Shown: positions 38,440-51,500 of the stretch, one piece after another
How the letters are laid out: every line of letters begins with the position of its first letter
Numbering within the stretch: the first letter of the stretch is position 1
NCBI GenBank assembly: GCA_008360955.1
Contig: LUCM01008236.1
Location: 26,486-90,485 of the forward strand
DNA: 64,000 bases
Source: Fasciolopsis buskii
Lineage: Eukaryota > Platyhelminthes > Trematoda > Plagiorchiida > Fasciolidae
Reading direction: 5' to 3'
Made by a program: the position numbers and the translations under genes
Notes under the pieces: generated by a model
Told to the model about the DNA's origin: nothing
Database searches by the model: none
The model's input: only the letters and a program-made list of their open reading frames with translations

Positions 38440-41400
38440 ATGATAAAGGAAACCGACATGAGTGAAGCAATGCAACAGGAAGCAGTCAAACAGGCCGAAA
38501 AAGCGGTGGAATTACACACAGTTGAAAAGGACGTGGCTGCGTATATTAAAAAATATTTCGATAGAAAATATTCCGCTCCCTGGCACTGCATTGTGGGACA
38601 AAACTTCGGGAGGTAAGTGTGACATGAAAATGACTTTTTATGGACACACGGCAGTCGACAGTGTTCGCAAATAAGTTTTATTTGTCCTTTAAATAACATA
38701 AACTATAGATGATATATCTCAAAATTTACTTCAGTGTAAGCCGTTATAAATAATCAAATCGTAAACGAGCTGTTTTTCTTCCTCCGACTGAACCCACGCT
38801 GGAAGTGTTACGGTTATATCCGCATACTTTTGGAAGCAACATGTTCGGGCTAGGTCGGAAAATAGTATCGTTCTCTGGGCACAGACATTCAGCTTGGGAT
38901 ATGTCCGAGAAAAATGACAAAAAAGTTTTTTAATTGGGCCATGCAATTTATGGCCTCTTGCTGGAAATCAGTCCCACAGGTTGACTTTGTTCAACGGGGA
39001 TAAATGGCTATCGAATTCACCGTTTGGGTTGTCATCACAAAGCGTGACTTTGCTGGTCCTCCCAAAATTAGAGTACTTTGGAGGTAGACCCCGCTAGTTC
39101 AAGGCAGTATTAATCTACCGAGGAAGAAAAACAGGCTGGTCTACGACTAGCGTTTGTTGTCGGAGTTCTCACGAATATTAATTAAGTACCTGCCACAGAG
39201 ATCGTCCCGACAGTGTGTGCAGCCTGTGTGTACATGGAGTGGTGCGGTCACATTTTTGGCTAAGTGAGAACATTTTTGCAAATAAAAAATTCACTATCCA
39301 CGAACAGTTTTCTCGTTCAATGACTACTGCTGTCAGAAGAGATAGAGAGAGAAGACAGGTTTCCGCCTTCTCTAATAGTGGGTGCATTCCAGTTAAACTA
39401 AACCGCTTAAACGGGTAACCGATGTAACAGAACCGTTAGTCGGTTGATGTAACTACTTACTAGTCCAGCTTTAATCATCGTTTTTCAATGATCAGGTCTT
39501 ATCACTTGCTGCTTAGATCATCTGATGTGACCATTCTCTAACTCAGTGTGTAATGTTAAACGTCCACAGCAGTTCGATGGAAAGTTGAACGGAATCGCAA
39601 ATAAAGAACCTGTCCTCCACGGGCGATAGTTTTCCGCAGAGATTTGTGGTCTAGATTGATCAGAAATATGTCCACAATGATAACTCCCAGTAGGGACCTC
39701 AAGTATATCCCATCGCTTTGTCTGTAGTTCGCCCGTAATGCAGAAGGCTTAAATTACATTGGCATTCGAGAATCATTTACTTCTTTCCATTGCCAAGAAT
39801 CTTAATGCTGAGGTTCTTTTCGATTAAATATTGGCAAATAAAGTCCTTCTCCACCGGTGAAAAGTTTTGACTAATTATTCCACGCCAGAAGCGACAGCGT
39901 CTAAGCGTTTATCTTTCAGACAAATCCAGAAGTTGTTTTACATAGAAAATGTTTACTGATTTGCGCATTGGGTCCAGAATCCCGGTAATCTACCGTGATG
40001 TATCACGGTAGATAGGAACAGTCATGTCAAACGCTAAAATAAATTGTACCTTGGAGCTAGAAGTTTCGGTAACCAGTGAAGTCTTTCTGGTTGAGACCCA
40101 GATGATATTGGCTTTTTGGCAAAATACCTTGATGATGAGATATTCACAACACATTGATTTTAAACATCCCGTCAGTGTTTTGCATTTCACCGTTTTCCCA
40201 CAGGTTTCAAGTGAATTTTGAATCATTCCCAAATTTAGCCGTCGTTTTTTCTGTCGTACTCATTTCAGTTAAGCATTGCCCAGGCTACATCTTTATATAA
40301 CTTTCACAACAACCGTACATGCCTGGCTAATAGCACCCTGATAGGTTCTTTGTGCTGTTTGTTCACTTGTCCAATTTTATAGGTGTCTTATCCCGATAAA
40401 CGTTGGGTTAAAGACACAAGTATGAGTTCGTAAAATAGGCTACTTAGTCTCCTATATTGAATGTCAATTTTTTCTGTTGATAGTTTGTTTGTAGTAGGCA
40501 AAACTTTGGTCTTGAGATACTGCTCCTAACTGCAATTTGCCAAATAATATTGGACATTAATTGCTTGAGTAGCCCACTGGAAAGTCCGGGAACTAAAGAC
40601 TCTCTATTTCTATCTCCCCAACTCGGGACTGCCGACGAGCTTTTCCCTTTTCTTCCTGCTACTTCCAATAAGACAGATTCCATATCATCTACAAACATCG
40701 GTCAATACTTCTCATGTATTGGCTAATGTTGCATTTCGATGCCCGAAACAGTAACATTTCCTCGCTTTGGAGTTCTTCTCTCGATCTAAGGAGCACAATT
40801 AAGGAATGGAGGGTAGAATATTTTTTTAATTTCTTTCTTCCAGACACGATAACTAGATTTTCCCAATCTTTTTCAAGGGATTAAAATGACTGATACTGTA
40901 TCAGTTTCTCTGCCACCTCCTTCTGATACGTGAACAAGAAAACTACTCAAGAATGGCTAATCAGCTCACGGATCAGACGCGGTGTTGCGAGTTCACTGCA
41001 GTCGTAGGTGATACTGCGCTGTTATTCGATTGATACCATGATTCAATAAAAACCTGACAAAACCACTCTCTCTTGTAGCTTTTTGACAAACTTCCATTTA
41101 GACCTTTAGGTCATCTTATCATAGTGACTCGTTACTAATGACTTTTTACTCGGCCAACTAGTTAGGCTTTTATAAAATTTGGACAAATGAGAACTAATCT
41201 TCCTCAGACGACTGTGCTGCATGATCCGCTTCATGTTTACGGACTCGGAATTGAGACTGTCACTAAAAAACAGTGAGGGAGAAAAAATTTCAGTAGCCAT
41301 CAGTTCCCACAGGCGAGAAAATTTGGTCGGACCGACATCATTCCAGAAGCCAAAACTTCTCAGAGCAAACAAAGTCGGCCATACTTGTCGGCCTTCTGTC

Positions 41401-41690
41401 TGGAAGCTTAAACCGTTTGCATGCGAATGCCTCGAAGTAGAGTTATTTTTCTACCTGATTGGGTGTTTGAACAAAAGATGAAAATTTTTGTCGAACAGCT
41501 TTGGAGAAACAGTCATTTTGTTTTTCAGGTGTGTAGTATTTTAAAATTTGAGCAAAGCAGTCTCCCTTTTCTCGCAACCCTCTGTTTCTTTTTTCTTTCT
41601 CTTTATTTCAGCTACGTAACTCACGAATCAAGCTACTTTATATACTTCTACGTGGGAAAACTGGCGATCTTACTATTCAAAACCGGATAA
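38440..41690 (+). CDS. LC8-type dynein light chain (gene 2), two exons
   Basis: This gene encodes a second, more diverged LC8-like light chain. Exon 1 is 38440-38612 and exon 2 is 41612-41690. The 2999-base intron starts GTAAGT and ends in a long pyrimidine tract plus CAG, and interrupts the same serine codon (AG|C, phase 2) as in gene 1. From the first ATG (38440) the product is 83 residues, ungapped against family positions 7-89. The next in-frame ATG (38458) would remove six residues that match the family (IKETDM against IKNADM), so I prefer the first; an in-frame TGA lies at 38413. [32 protein letters not shown] and AILLFKTG are intact. Thr replaces the C-terminal serine (Ser-88 in LC8), and Ser-Ser-Tyr replaces Thr-Lys-His before FIYFY. 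Hand-counted identity with gene 1 is 51 of 83. The role would be a dimeric dynein or adaptor light chain; the specific partner is unknown. Confidence 0.93.
39988..40013. repeat. Perfect 11-bp hairpin in the LC8 gene 2 intron
   Basis: atctaccgtga and tcacggtagat form a perfect stem with the 4-base loop tgta. The taccgtg/cacggta core is shared with the stem motif of the fold-back repeats at 18 and 58 kb, though the flanks differ. The rest of the intron (38613-41611) shows no other feature I can support. Confidence 0.7.
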
Positions 41691-44600
41691 CGTTTGTTCA
41701 ATGAGGTCTAATGCACCCATATCCCGACGCATCTAGAGCCAACCACATTCTCAGAAGACACTAGCATGGGTTAGCAGAAATTCATTTTCATTTTGAATTA
41801 CACTAGGACTGGGCATGGACTAATCCTGATAGCATGATCCTGTGATTGATATTTCCCGATCTGTCTATCTTTGATCAGTTGACAAAAAAACCCTACAAAC
41901 TGTGATAGAAGTTGTTCACCCCTCCTATTTCCAAATTTTTAGCTAAGAATCATTGTCCCTTTTGTACTGTACTAGCAACACAAAGTGTCATACAAAACCA
42001 AATTTACTGTTCAAAAATAACTTGATTTGGAGTTTGTGTTTAAATGTCACAAGAGAAAGTTGACTGAAAATGACTGCCGGACTTTTCATTCTGCCGTTAC
42101 CGTAACCTAAAAAGGTAAAAAGGAGGCAAAAGCTTTTTGCGATTCTACCAGGGGATTTACTGGAACCGAAAAGGTTCAAGCATTTACTCCTGGTCATTCT
42201 GCATTGTATCGATATCTGTTTGGCATGTCCACCCTTTCTTGAAACTAGTTCTAGGTTTTCCTATAACCAAAGTCCATGTGATTTTCTTCACACAAATGAC
42301 GGATTCTTTGGGATAATGAATTTTTTGATCGGCAAATAAAACGTCCACTAATGGAAAAACACTGGAATTCAGGATCATTGTGTTTGGAAGTTAGGTAATC
42401 CATAGTGAAAAACGGAACCTACATGTTGCAGAACCGAGGACTGGTCGGGGCCGTACCGAAAAGTCGTGGCACCAAACGATCTGTTTGCATGTGTAGAATA
42501 TTTTTGTCCAGAATGTTTCTGTGCAACAGGTGTTACACCTTGTCCGATCAGCAATTTCGGAGCACGGTTTGCATTGAAATCCGTTTCAGCATGGACTATC
42601 TCCTACGAATGAAGTAGTGATTCAATGACAAAGTCTGTCGATAACGCTGGTTCCGGGGAATCAACTATTTCGAAGCGGCCTTGGATGAATGCAGAATAAG
42701 TAGGACAAAGCCGAAGAAATGCATCGCTCGTAAATTCTGCTGCTATCCCTAAATTGTTAACTTAGTTGAATTTGTTACTTCAGTTTTCAAAATGCTGTTT
42801 TTATTGTGGAAACATATTCAAGTTAGTGTTCTATTTGCCGTGGACTAGTCAGAAAACTGACAAACTTTTAGTCCAGTAGATGGAAAGAAAGCAATGGGGC
42901 TTGTGGTATAAAAGACAGGTAGCTGACATTAGTACTTAGGTTCGTGAACCCCATGGAGTTTCTGATTTATTTCAACTTGCCGAAACGACAGGCAAAATGT
43001 TTTCGGAGACAAATCGAGTCCATCATATTTCACAACACTGCTCCCTCTAACTGGAACAGGCTATCAACCTGGGCTGGAGAGGCATACTTTCGTTGAAAAA
43101 CCGATGCCACTGGCACATAACAGTCGGAAGTTATGGAACCAAAAACGTTAGTTCACCGAATGTGCCTCATCCTTTGTGGGAACATAGAAGAGGCTGGCTG
43201 AAGGTAACCAACGTTTGACAATTCTACTCAACATCTGTTGATTTTCCGATGTAACTTAAATGGATGTTTTCCTGCTCGTATTATCTGGAAACGGAAACAG
43301 TGGATGATAGATTACTGCACAAAAAAACTTTAGCAAATGATAAGAAGCGATTTGGTGATATTTTTCCACCTTTGCTGACCTCAATATGTACATGTAGGAA
43401 ACCAGTTTGAGCTAAGCTGTGCGAGTGAAAGATAGTTGCGCTGCATCGCGCAGTATTTATGACTGATTAGTCATTGAGAGAGACAGATGTGAAATAATCA
43501 ACTCTCAAGTTCGCTCGACCTACGATCGTCTTTCTCTGGCACGGACCGCGCCGACTGAGGTATGACATATAGGGGCTTATATCTGATAGCTCATGACAAG
43601 CCCTGAGAGGAAGCTTTTTTCTGGCTGTTCACTTTTAGTGCTCTCCTTCAGTAAGATTTCGTTACGTGAGGCCTGTCAACGTCCTTGGAAGGGGGTATTT
43701 TTTGATTTTCTGAGCGGAATTCGAGCTAAGTAACCGGTAGAATAGAAACGGACTGTAGAAAATAACTCGACATTAACTTAAAAGTTCAAACCAAGAACGG
43801 AGATGAAGAATTTTCGACAAAAGAGAACACGGAGTGAATTCAACTTACATCATTTATCGTTTCTAATACGGAAGATTAGATAAGCAGCACGTTTCGATTC
43901 ACCAAGGGCTTGAGATCCCAATGGAAGCAACTGTTCTGCTGACCGGCTATTCAAACAACTTCACTGTTTGTCTTTTGGTGTTCTAGTGTGGACCAGTGAA
44001 AAAACAATTGTGAATTCTGGACGGTTAAAAAAATTAAAATGGTTCCAGTGAACCAAAACGGGAGAACAGGGTACCAAACCAATTTGAATTGAGAGACCCA
44101 CGTAACGGGTACTTGCATGGAATTACCAGATCCAAATGAAATATGAACTAACGGAATCGGGTTTCAAGCTTAGAGTGCACAAAGTGAAAGCTCAATTCAC
44201 ATTAGTAAAAAATAAATGCAAACAGAGGCACATTTACGCCAGAACCTCTAATTCATTTTGTTAGTTGCTAAGTTCAGTGAGTAGACCAATGCCATCGAAC
44301 CACAACAATGAATACTATTTTTCTGTAACCTGCTATTTGCAAATATACACATATACATATATACAGAAATGTGTACGGACATCGACAACGAGTTCATTAT
44401 TTTGTACCTTCCAAAACTAATGTACATTTATAGAAACAGTGCATTGTTTTTCAAATAATGCAAGCTCACATGACCTGTATGTAAGTATAAAGTGGGAAAC
44501 TCCCTTAGTTATTTTCTAATATGATGTATTAGACTGAATAACTTGTTATAGGTTTCAGTTTCTGCTTAGCTCAGATCTTAATCGATGTCACAATGCAAAA

Positions 44601-47600
44601 CACCAAGACCGGTTCGCAGGATATCAAATATCTCTAACAAAATATTCCTTCGGGTTTCAGTAAAAATTTCCAATCTCTTGCTCCCTCTCTGGGATTGCAA
44701 ACTGTGGTTTGTTTTTATGCTCGCGAAGCTGACCCCTTGCTTTATTTCAAGCGCACGCGCACATACACCCCAGGGGGTTAATGAACTGAAAGTACTGTAA
44801 AAGTCCACGTTATGTCCCTTTCTTTAGAATTTTTTGATGTAGCAACCACAAACGGGTTGGTCGCGTGACCGCGGGCTAGTTCGCCTCGTCCCTCCATAAA
44901 TTCGATTTACTTGTCACTTATCGATTTTTTAACAATTTTAGCCAACCTGGTAGTGTGCGAAAGAAAAAAATCGACCAAATTACCATAAGAATTAACTGAT
45001 CGCAGTTTCAAGTAGAAGTTAGTTTCAGTAGCTGAAAACCCATTGAAATAACCGGCCGTGCAACTGTCTCCTGTTTGGTGATCTGAGCTGCGAGTTAATT
45101 TTTGATCATCAGTGGGTACGCGGCTTCACGTTCATGTTAAAAATTCCCTGATAATTCTGCTATCCGCTTTCAAGCTGTGAGAAAAGAATTGCCCCTCAAC
45201 TGCGAATCCTATTTAAATTGAACGATTCCGTCTCAGATGGCAGTCACTGAAGGTGACTCTGAATGATTTGGTTCAGGCAATTACATCTGTAGATGCTTGG
45301 ACTATTCATGATCGCTGTTCTGTACCAAGACGTTTTCGGTTGTTCAGCAAAACTAATTTTGTGTATTTGTTTCCTGATAATCGAAAAACATATGTTTGAA
45401 ATGAAATACTTAATTGGAATTGGATTTTTTCTTTTTGGAATTGTTTTTACCTTTCAGTTGCTCAATAATGTTTGAAACTGTACTGATTCAGTTAGTAATT
45501 GTTACCTCTAAATTACATTACTAAAATTGGGTCAGAAATTTTCTTTTTTCGAGAAATTGCCCATTCGATAACATTAAATGCAGCTGATCACTATGTACTG
45601 TCACCATTTTCCCATTCACTTCAATCCGGCCGACGGAAATGGAAGCAATTTCGTTTCTCGAGGTTGCATGCTGCTTTGGCTTTACATGTTCAGTCAAATC
45701 TCATCCGTTGTGAACTATGAAATAAAGGGGGCTGAGTACAAAATCCACCCAAAATTTTGTTGCCAATTTCGCGTTTGTTGCTCTTCAGAAAACTGCAGTT
45801 TACTTAAACTCCGAATTAAACACCCAGCAAGTGACGAAACTGTTGAATTCATTAATAACCAACCAGGAGGCACTGTATAAAGCAATCCCTTTTAGCGATT
45901 TAACGAATATCAGTAGTAAACATCCAATATGCTCCGATTGCAGTTGGAAATGCAGGTGAATCGGAGAGAGTCGAAAAAGGTATCTTCTGGGCCAGCCGCG
46001 ATGGCTCTCAACGATTATTTCCTAATCTATGTTTGAATTGCTCGTTCAAAGGAGTAAGGTTTTTATGGTGCTAATTAGTGGTTGCACCAAGCAGGAACTT
46101 CCGACTATTAATGCTGAATTTGGAGTGACATCACACCAATTGAATTTACGCCATAGTTTTCTTCGTTACAAATTGGGAAGTGCTAGCCTGGCGTCCATCA
46201 ACAAAGTGGCTACCAGATCTAGGATTCGAATGCATGGCTCTCGAGCCTACATAAACCTAATCCAAGTTACCACGACCATAAGAGCAATTAAAGCACTGCG
46301 AGATGACACTTTTATTCCTCAGTCAAATTCTGGATACCACATCAGTGATTTCATGCAAATAGAACTTACGGCGAACAGTTAGAAAGTACAAAGGTAAATA
46401 AATTTTGTTGCACAATACAGGACTACCATCTGTTCACGAATTTATTTGCAGGCGTTGCTACTTGGGAAATAGGAAAGTAATTTAACGAAAATATTGTTAG
46501 TGGGAGCTCAGTGAATGAGTACGCCCAACAGCACCTGATACTTAACCAACTCTGATTAAATCTGGCGGCTACCACTACTTTAGATAAAATATTCAACCAA
46601 GAATTTCCAATTATGAATTGCTTTCGGCACAGAATTGGTAGTCAGTTTGATACCCAGTCATTCGCGCCAAGATTTAGGCGCAATGATCTACAGTAAATTA
46701 CTCAGTAACTGGAAACATGGTTTGAAACAGACATACCGGAAGCCCAGAACGATCCGAAGACGATTGCGGGTGTGCAGTGCTTCATCTTGCAGAACGATAT
46801 TCAATTTACTGACCGCGGGAGGCCAAGTGATCTACATCGCGAAGTGAGAACTCACAGAAACGATATTGATTTCGGTCAGTCTTCTTACATATGATTGTTT
46901 GAAATTAATACGAAGATCTCGCAAAATCACCACAATCTTCAACAGAGATCACGATATTGCTAAGACGATGACCAGCAGTCAACCAAACAATTGCCATTCA
47001 ATTCGTTCGCAATATGCAGCCATGCGGTTCACTACGCTACAGCTGAACACCATTCACAAATGGTAAGATCAACAATACGATCCGATCCATCATAACGAGA
47101 ACAGTTTGACGGCTGTTACCAAGACGTAAGAGTCATACAGTGGTTAGACAATGAAACTGAAAGTTAGTTGCTTAGAAAAACTAAGTCAGATGATTAGAAC
47201 TGAAAGGGGGAAAGCAGGATGCGGACTGTGAACGGAACGAGCGTAATCCACATCCCAGTCTGTGCGTCGGTTGCGCAGAATTACTTTATGGAGCACTGTC
47301 AAGATGCGGCGCGTATGGAAGAGATTTCTATGATTTAGTTGTTTGATTACCGAAGGAAAACGATAAGTACGAAAATAAATTTTTGAGTAAACCAGTAGTC
47401 GACTCCGTATAACTGCATGTTTCCAAGCTTTTGCTTACAGGTCGCCCACTTCCGTTATTTTTTTATCATTATTGTTTGTACCCCTGATTATCCAGTCATT
47501 CGAAGCAAAGTAGAATTTTGCTTCTTATACGTTTTGCGTTGTTTCACGCTTTTGGTAAATTTCGACCAAATAGTATCCATGCACTCTCTCGTGAATCATC

Positions 47601-48444
47601 CCACAGAGGGCAGACATCAAAAGAGGACACTGAGATGCACCCCGATTAGTGCACCTACAGACCCCGAGATGTTTTAGTCGATTACCACCATTTTTCAAAT
47701 CAATCCAAGAATGTTTGAAAATTTTGGTGATCTGTATCAGGTACTTTCACAGATTCTGATTGGCCTACGTTTTCTGGCAATCTGAGAGCCAATGTACCTC
47801 ATATCGGACATGGCGAAGTTTACCCGTGTGGGATGGGTCATAGTTCAATCCTTTGTGAATAAGATCTCCATGAACTACGTGGGTGTTCAGCTTGAGAGAG
47901 GCGTAATGTATTTCCACTAGGGTGATGATTGCAGTTGTTGGGCCTCATCCATGTAAACCTGGAGGCAGTTTCGCGTTGGTTGTGGTTGGTTTTATGAAAA
48001 TGGTTTTACCTATAGGAATGCTGTTAACATGTGTTCATCCGAACGCGGTTAATTTGCTATTCCATTCATTTTAACTGTCATGACGTAACTGGCACGCTGC
48101 CAATTGCAAACTGGCCTCCCGAAATCCCTAAAACACTTAGGATGCATGCTCAACAAATGGTCGTTATCGCGTCTCATAAAATGATAGTTAGAAGTGACTG
48201 GTACAATCTTCATGGCATTTGCAAACGATAAACCTAACTTTCTGAGTTCCTTGGTTTCTGCTTTCGTGGATGCTTAACTGACAGGGATCAGATGCGCCTA
48301 ACAACTGTAACACTAGAATCAGCAGTCCAAGATAATACAATTACCATGCTTGGCTGACTGCTGTTTCGCATACCGCGCTCTCGCCGGGCACTAGATTCAA
48401 GTTCCGTTCTTATAAGAATTTATCATTGATTTATTTAATTAATC
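41691..48444. other. No confident gene; several weak open stretches
   Basis: No exon is recognised and no canonical poly(A) hexamer is evident close to the end of LC8 gene 2. The longest open plus-strand stretches are 45578-45880 (100 codons) and 46029-46382 (117 codons, serine- and isoleucine-rich). A 60-codon hydrophobic frame at 45293-45475 starts with ATG and could form two membrane spans. None has a recognisable family or good splice context. Confidence 0.4.
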
Positions 48445-48515
48445 GTTCCCATGGTTTAAATCCGAGCCTTCCATTTGGGCGGCCTGTGTGTCGCCACTGA
48501 GCCATCAGATCCCGC
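48445..48515 (-). repeat. tRNA-like segment (SINE head or tRNA relic)
   Basis: On the minus strand tggctcagtggcg fits the A box of a polymerase III promoter. About 40 bases later ggatttaaacc is a slightly altered B box. Stems are largely lost, so it is a relic of a tRNA or tRNA-derived SINE. Confidence 0.4.
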
Positions 48516-51500
48516 CCAGGCTAATCAGAACTATCGAAATAAGTTTGTCCACATTTTATCCCCCGGAAAAGTCAGCAGTGCCCAACAGGCTTCATTTTTG
48601 AACTATTGTCACATAGGGGCTAAAACGAACAAGGATAATGAGGACTTCTAAATTAACATTATCTTATTTTCCTGCTCAAAAGCGGGAAGTAATTTACACT
48701 GCACGATTTGCCGATACGAAGTGTTAGCGATGAATATAGCCTGACGTTTTATGACACGTAAAATTTCCATCAACCAATGAGAATGAAAACAGTATCAGTC
48801 CACTCTAATTGCTGGCTGTGTTCTCTTTAAGCCATTATCTTAAATGCTGTCAATACCAGCCAGATGAGAAAAATACGAATAAAAGCACATTGTTTTGGAG
48901 TTCGAAGCTCTTGGACAAACTGCGCCCTCTTTGGGTGAATCTGCTTGGCAAAACTTAGTGAAAAATCGACTTCATCATGTTTTACTTTATTGAACTGGCG
49001 ATTTTATATCCATTGGTGATAAAGCGTTGGGATCTAAACGCTGCGCTTGACAGATAAAACCATATCAAACCTAAAAACCGCGGCTGTGAACAGCATCGAT
49101 TTTCAGACCCACTGATTCCAAATCTGCTGGCAGCTATTCGTACCAAACTGGTGATCATTTTCGATGTAATGACAGACGGCTGCTTACTGGTCCATCATTT
49201 TTGGTTCCTTTCATTTCCTCTTTAGTGACAAACAGTTTCGCATAGTGATTGATCTTGTGGGTGCCAGTCAAAAGGATCGTCGATTTTCTCACACTCAGTT
49301 TGATGAGATAAGCGGTGGCGTCTCGCAAAAACAGCGTTTCACTTGGTTTTAAAAGTTCCAAATATAAATAATGAAACCTGTTAGGTTGAGATCTGTTCAC
49401 CACTTCTCTAACAATAACGGCAACCCTTATAACGTCGCTGAGGTAGGATTCTTGCCGACTAAAGCAACCGTGTTTTATTTTAATTGCGGCTTGATGCTTT
49501 TGCTCATGTCCATTCTATCAAAAGTCAGTCCAGGTGGATTTTCCTTGGCGGGGTTTTGAAGCAGTTCTTGTCACGTTCAGTGAGTCCATTCCCAGGGCGT
49601 AATTTGAATAGACTTCAACTTCTGGTCCCGTCTGTATATAGGTCGCGGTCATTGAAAGGCTGCCTATCCACGATGGAGGAAATTGAATCCACGAGTTTCG
49701 CTGTCAGAAACTACGGCTTTGGATGAATGACAATGGTTGATCAGAGCAGGACACACTGTCTTGGGATATATATTATTGCTGTCAATGATTTACGCCTCTG
49801 AGTGCTAATTTGGTTTAAACAAGCATTTCGCATGCTCTCTAGGCTTAACCGTTAATTTTATCGTGGCAGATCCATAGAAGTGATAGCGTGGATATCGTAA
49901 ATCACCAGTTTTATGCGAATAAGTATTAGATGAACTATTTATGTATATCTGATCAGTCAAGGCGCTTTATGTAGCACAATTTTTGCAGCACCAAATTTAA
50001 TGGATGCTACAAAATTCTTCTTGGCTTTAAACGTTCCCGTCTAATAAAACGTGATAATTTTGTCGACTGAGGTGAGCCATGAACAGTACAAACCATACAT
50101 TTTAGTGCTAGACTTCGAACGATATAACACCGAAGTATTTCCCGACTTGTAAAGACCTATTCAGAGAGCGAATTCATGGTATTCATTACCAATATCGACC
50201 AATGACACTTGGGTCGTCCTTTTTGGACGGTGACTAAGTTTCACATTTTTCCCTCGGTCCGTGAGCGAAAAGTAGACCAACCAACTTAGGGATTTTTACT
50301 GTATTTGTTCCGTCTACCCAAGTGTTTGTTATTTCAGGCAGCAGACGACGCCCGTTGACACCGTTAGTAGGCACCCAGACAGTCGGTTAATGCTAGAAAA
50401 TGGCCAGGAAGTGTCACGGTTACAGTTTTCCTCCGCATTCGGTGATCCAATTTCAACCGGCGACACCAGAGTAGCAAACAAATGTTCTCTACCACAACAG
50501 TAACATTTCACCTGGGTGACTTATTGTTGATTCAGTTCGAATAATTTAAACACGCAAGTAAGTGTTACCAGCATCCTTGCTACTTCAGTCTGCGAACTCG
50601 AATTCGATTCTAGACATCAAATACATAAGTTATTCTGTGGTTTAACACATGAAATCATCCTGACCCGATCATGATAATCTAAATTCTGCGTTTTGTTTTT
50701 TACTTTGTAACTCATCTTCCACAGCTGCAGTCCCGGTATTAACGAGTGAAACAATTTGCCGCAACTTACGTATTATTTTCGACTGCCTGACAAATTATGA
50801 CAGCGATAGCAATCAGCATGCATAATTGAGACCTTACTGCTACACGAACGGCACATCAGAAATCTATAAACAAATCTATCAATGACGTCGCACCTCTACT
50901 TGCGGGACGTTTTTCTAATTCCAACTGAGAAGACAGTAAATCCTCTGAGCTCATATTCTTCCCAGTAAAACAACAGTGTAATTTATTTTGAAGGAATCGA
51001 TCAATTATCAGTAGGAATGAACAGAACTAAGGAATACATTTTTTCCTCTGCTTTTAAAGCCTGTCGATTTTCTTCTGTTTCGACAGCAGGACTAGGCCAG
51101 ACAATTTATGGTTCCAGGTAAATTTTGCTGTTTGAGAATACCATGTAGGTCTCGTGGAATGTTCGCCACGTACGCAGAGTAGTTGGCAGGCTTTGTAACT
51201 CATTGAAATAATTCTTGTTGTAAAGCGTTAGTTTCGGGAATCCGACCCAGGTTGAATCCAAATTGGATGTAAAAAAAGCTCTGAATTATTTGTGTTGGAA
51301 ATCTACGAGAAATCTCTAATATGGCAATAATTTACACCTTGGAGCATCATCATGGCATGAACCAACAATTGAAATGTAACACGATTGATTCGAAAAGTTG
51401 TCAGTGAAAGTCACATGGCATGAATGTGAATCGTATAGCGGAAAAATACAAGATGGATGCACAATGATCGAAAAAAACGCCAGAGAGTATAAGGAATATC

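Noticed and set aside
38462..38674. 70-codon plus-strand frame overlapping exon 1 of LC8 gene 2
   Set aside because: It is the +1 shadow of the true LC8 frame that starts at 38440; the real frame is clear from WHCIVG and the splice donor.
38385..38699. 104-codon minus-strand frame across LC8 gene 2 exon 1
   Set aside because: Antisense shadow of a verified coding exon; composition follows from the complementary codons.
41421..41611. Upstream part of the 89-codon frame leading into LC8 gene 2 exon 2
   Set aside because: Only the part after the CAG at 41609-41611 matches LC8; the rest is intron read in the same frame.
45293..45475. 60-codon hydrophobic frame with two possible membrane spans
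   Set aside because: T-rich DNA yields Phe/Leu/Ile-rich frames by chance; no family, splice or conservation evidence.
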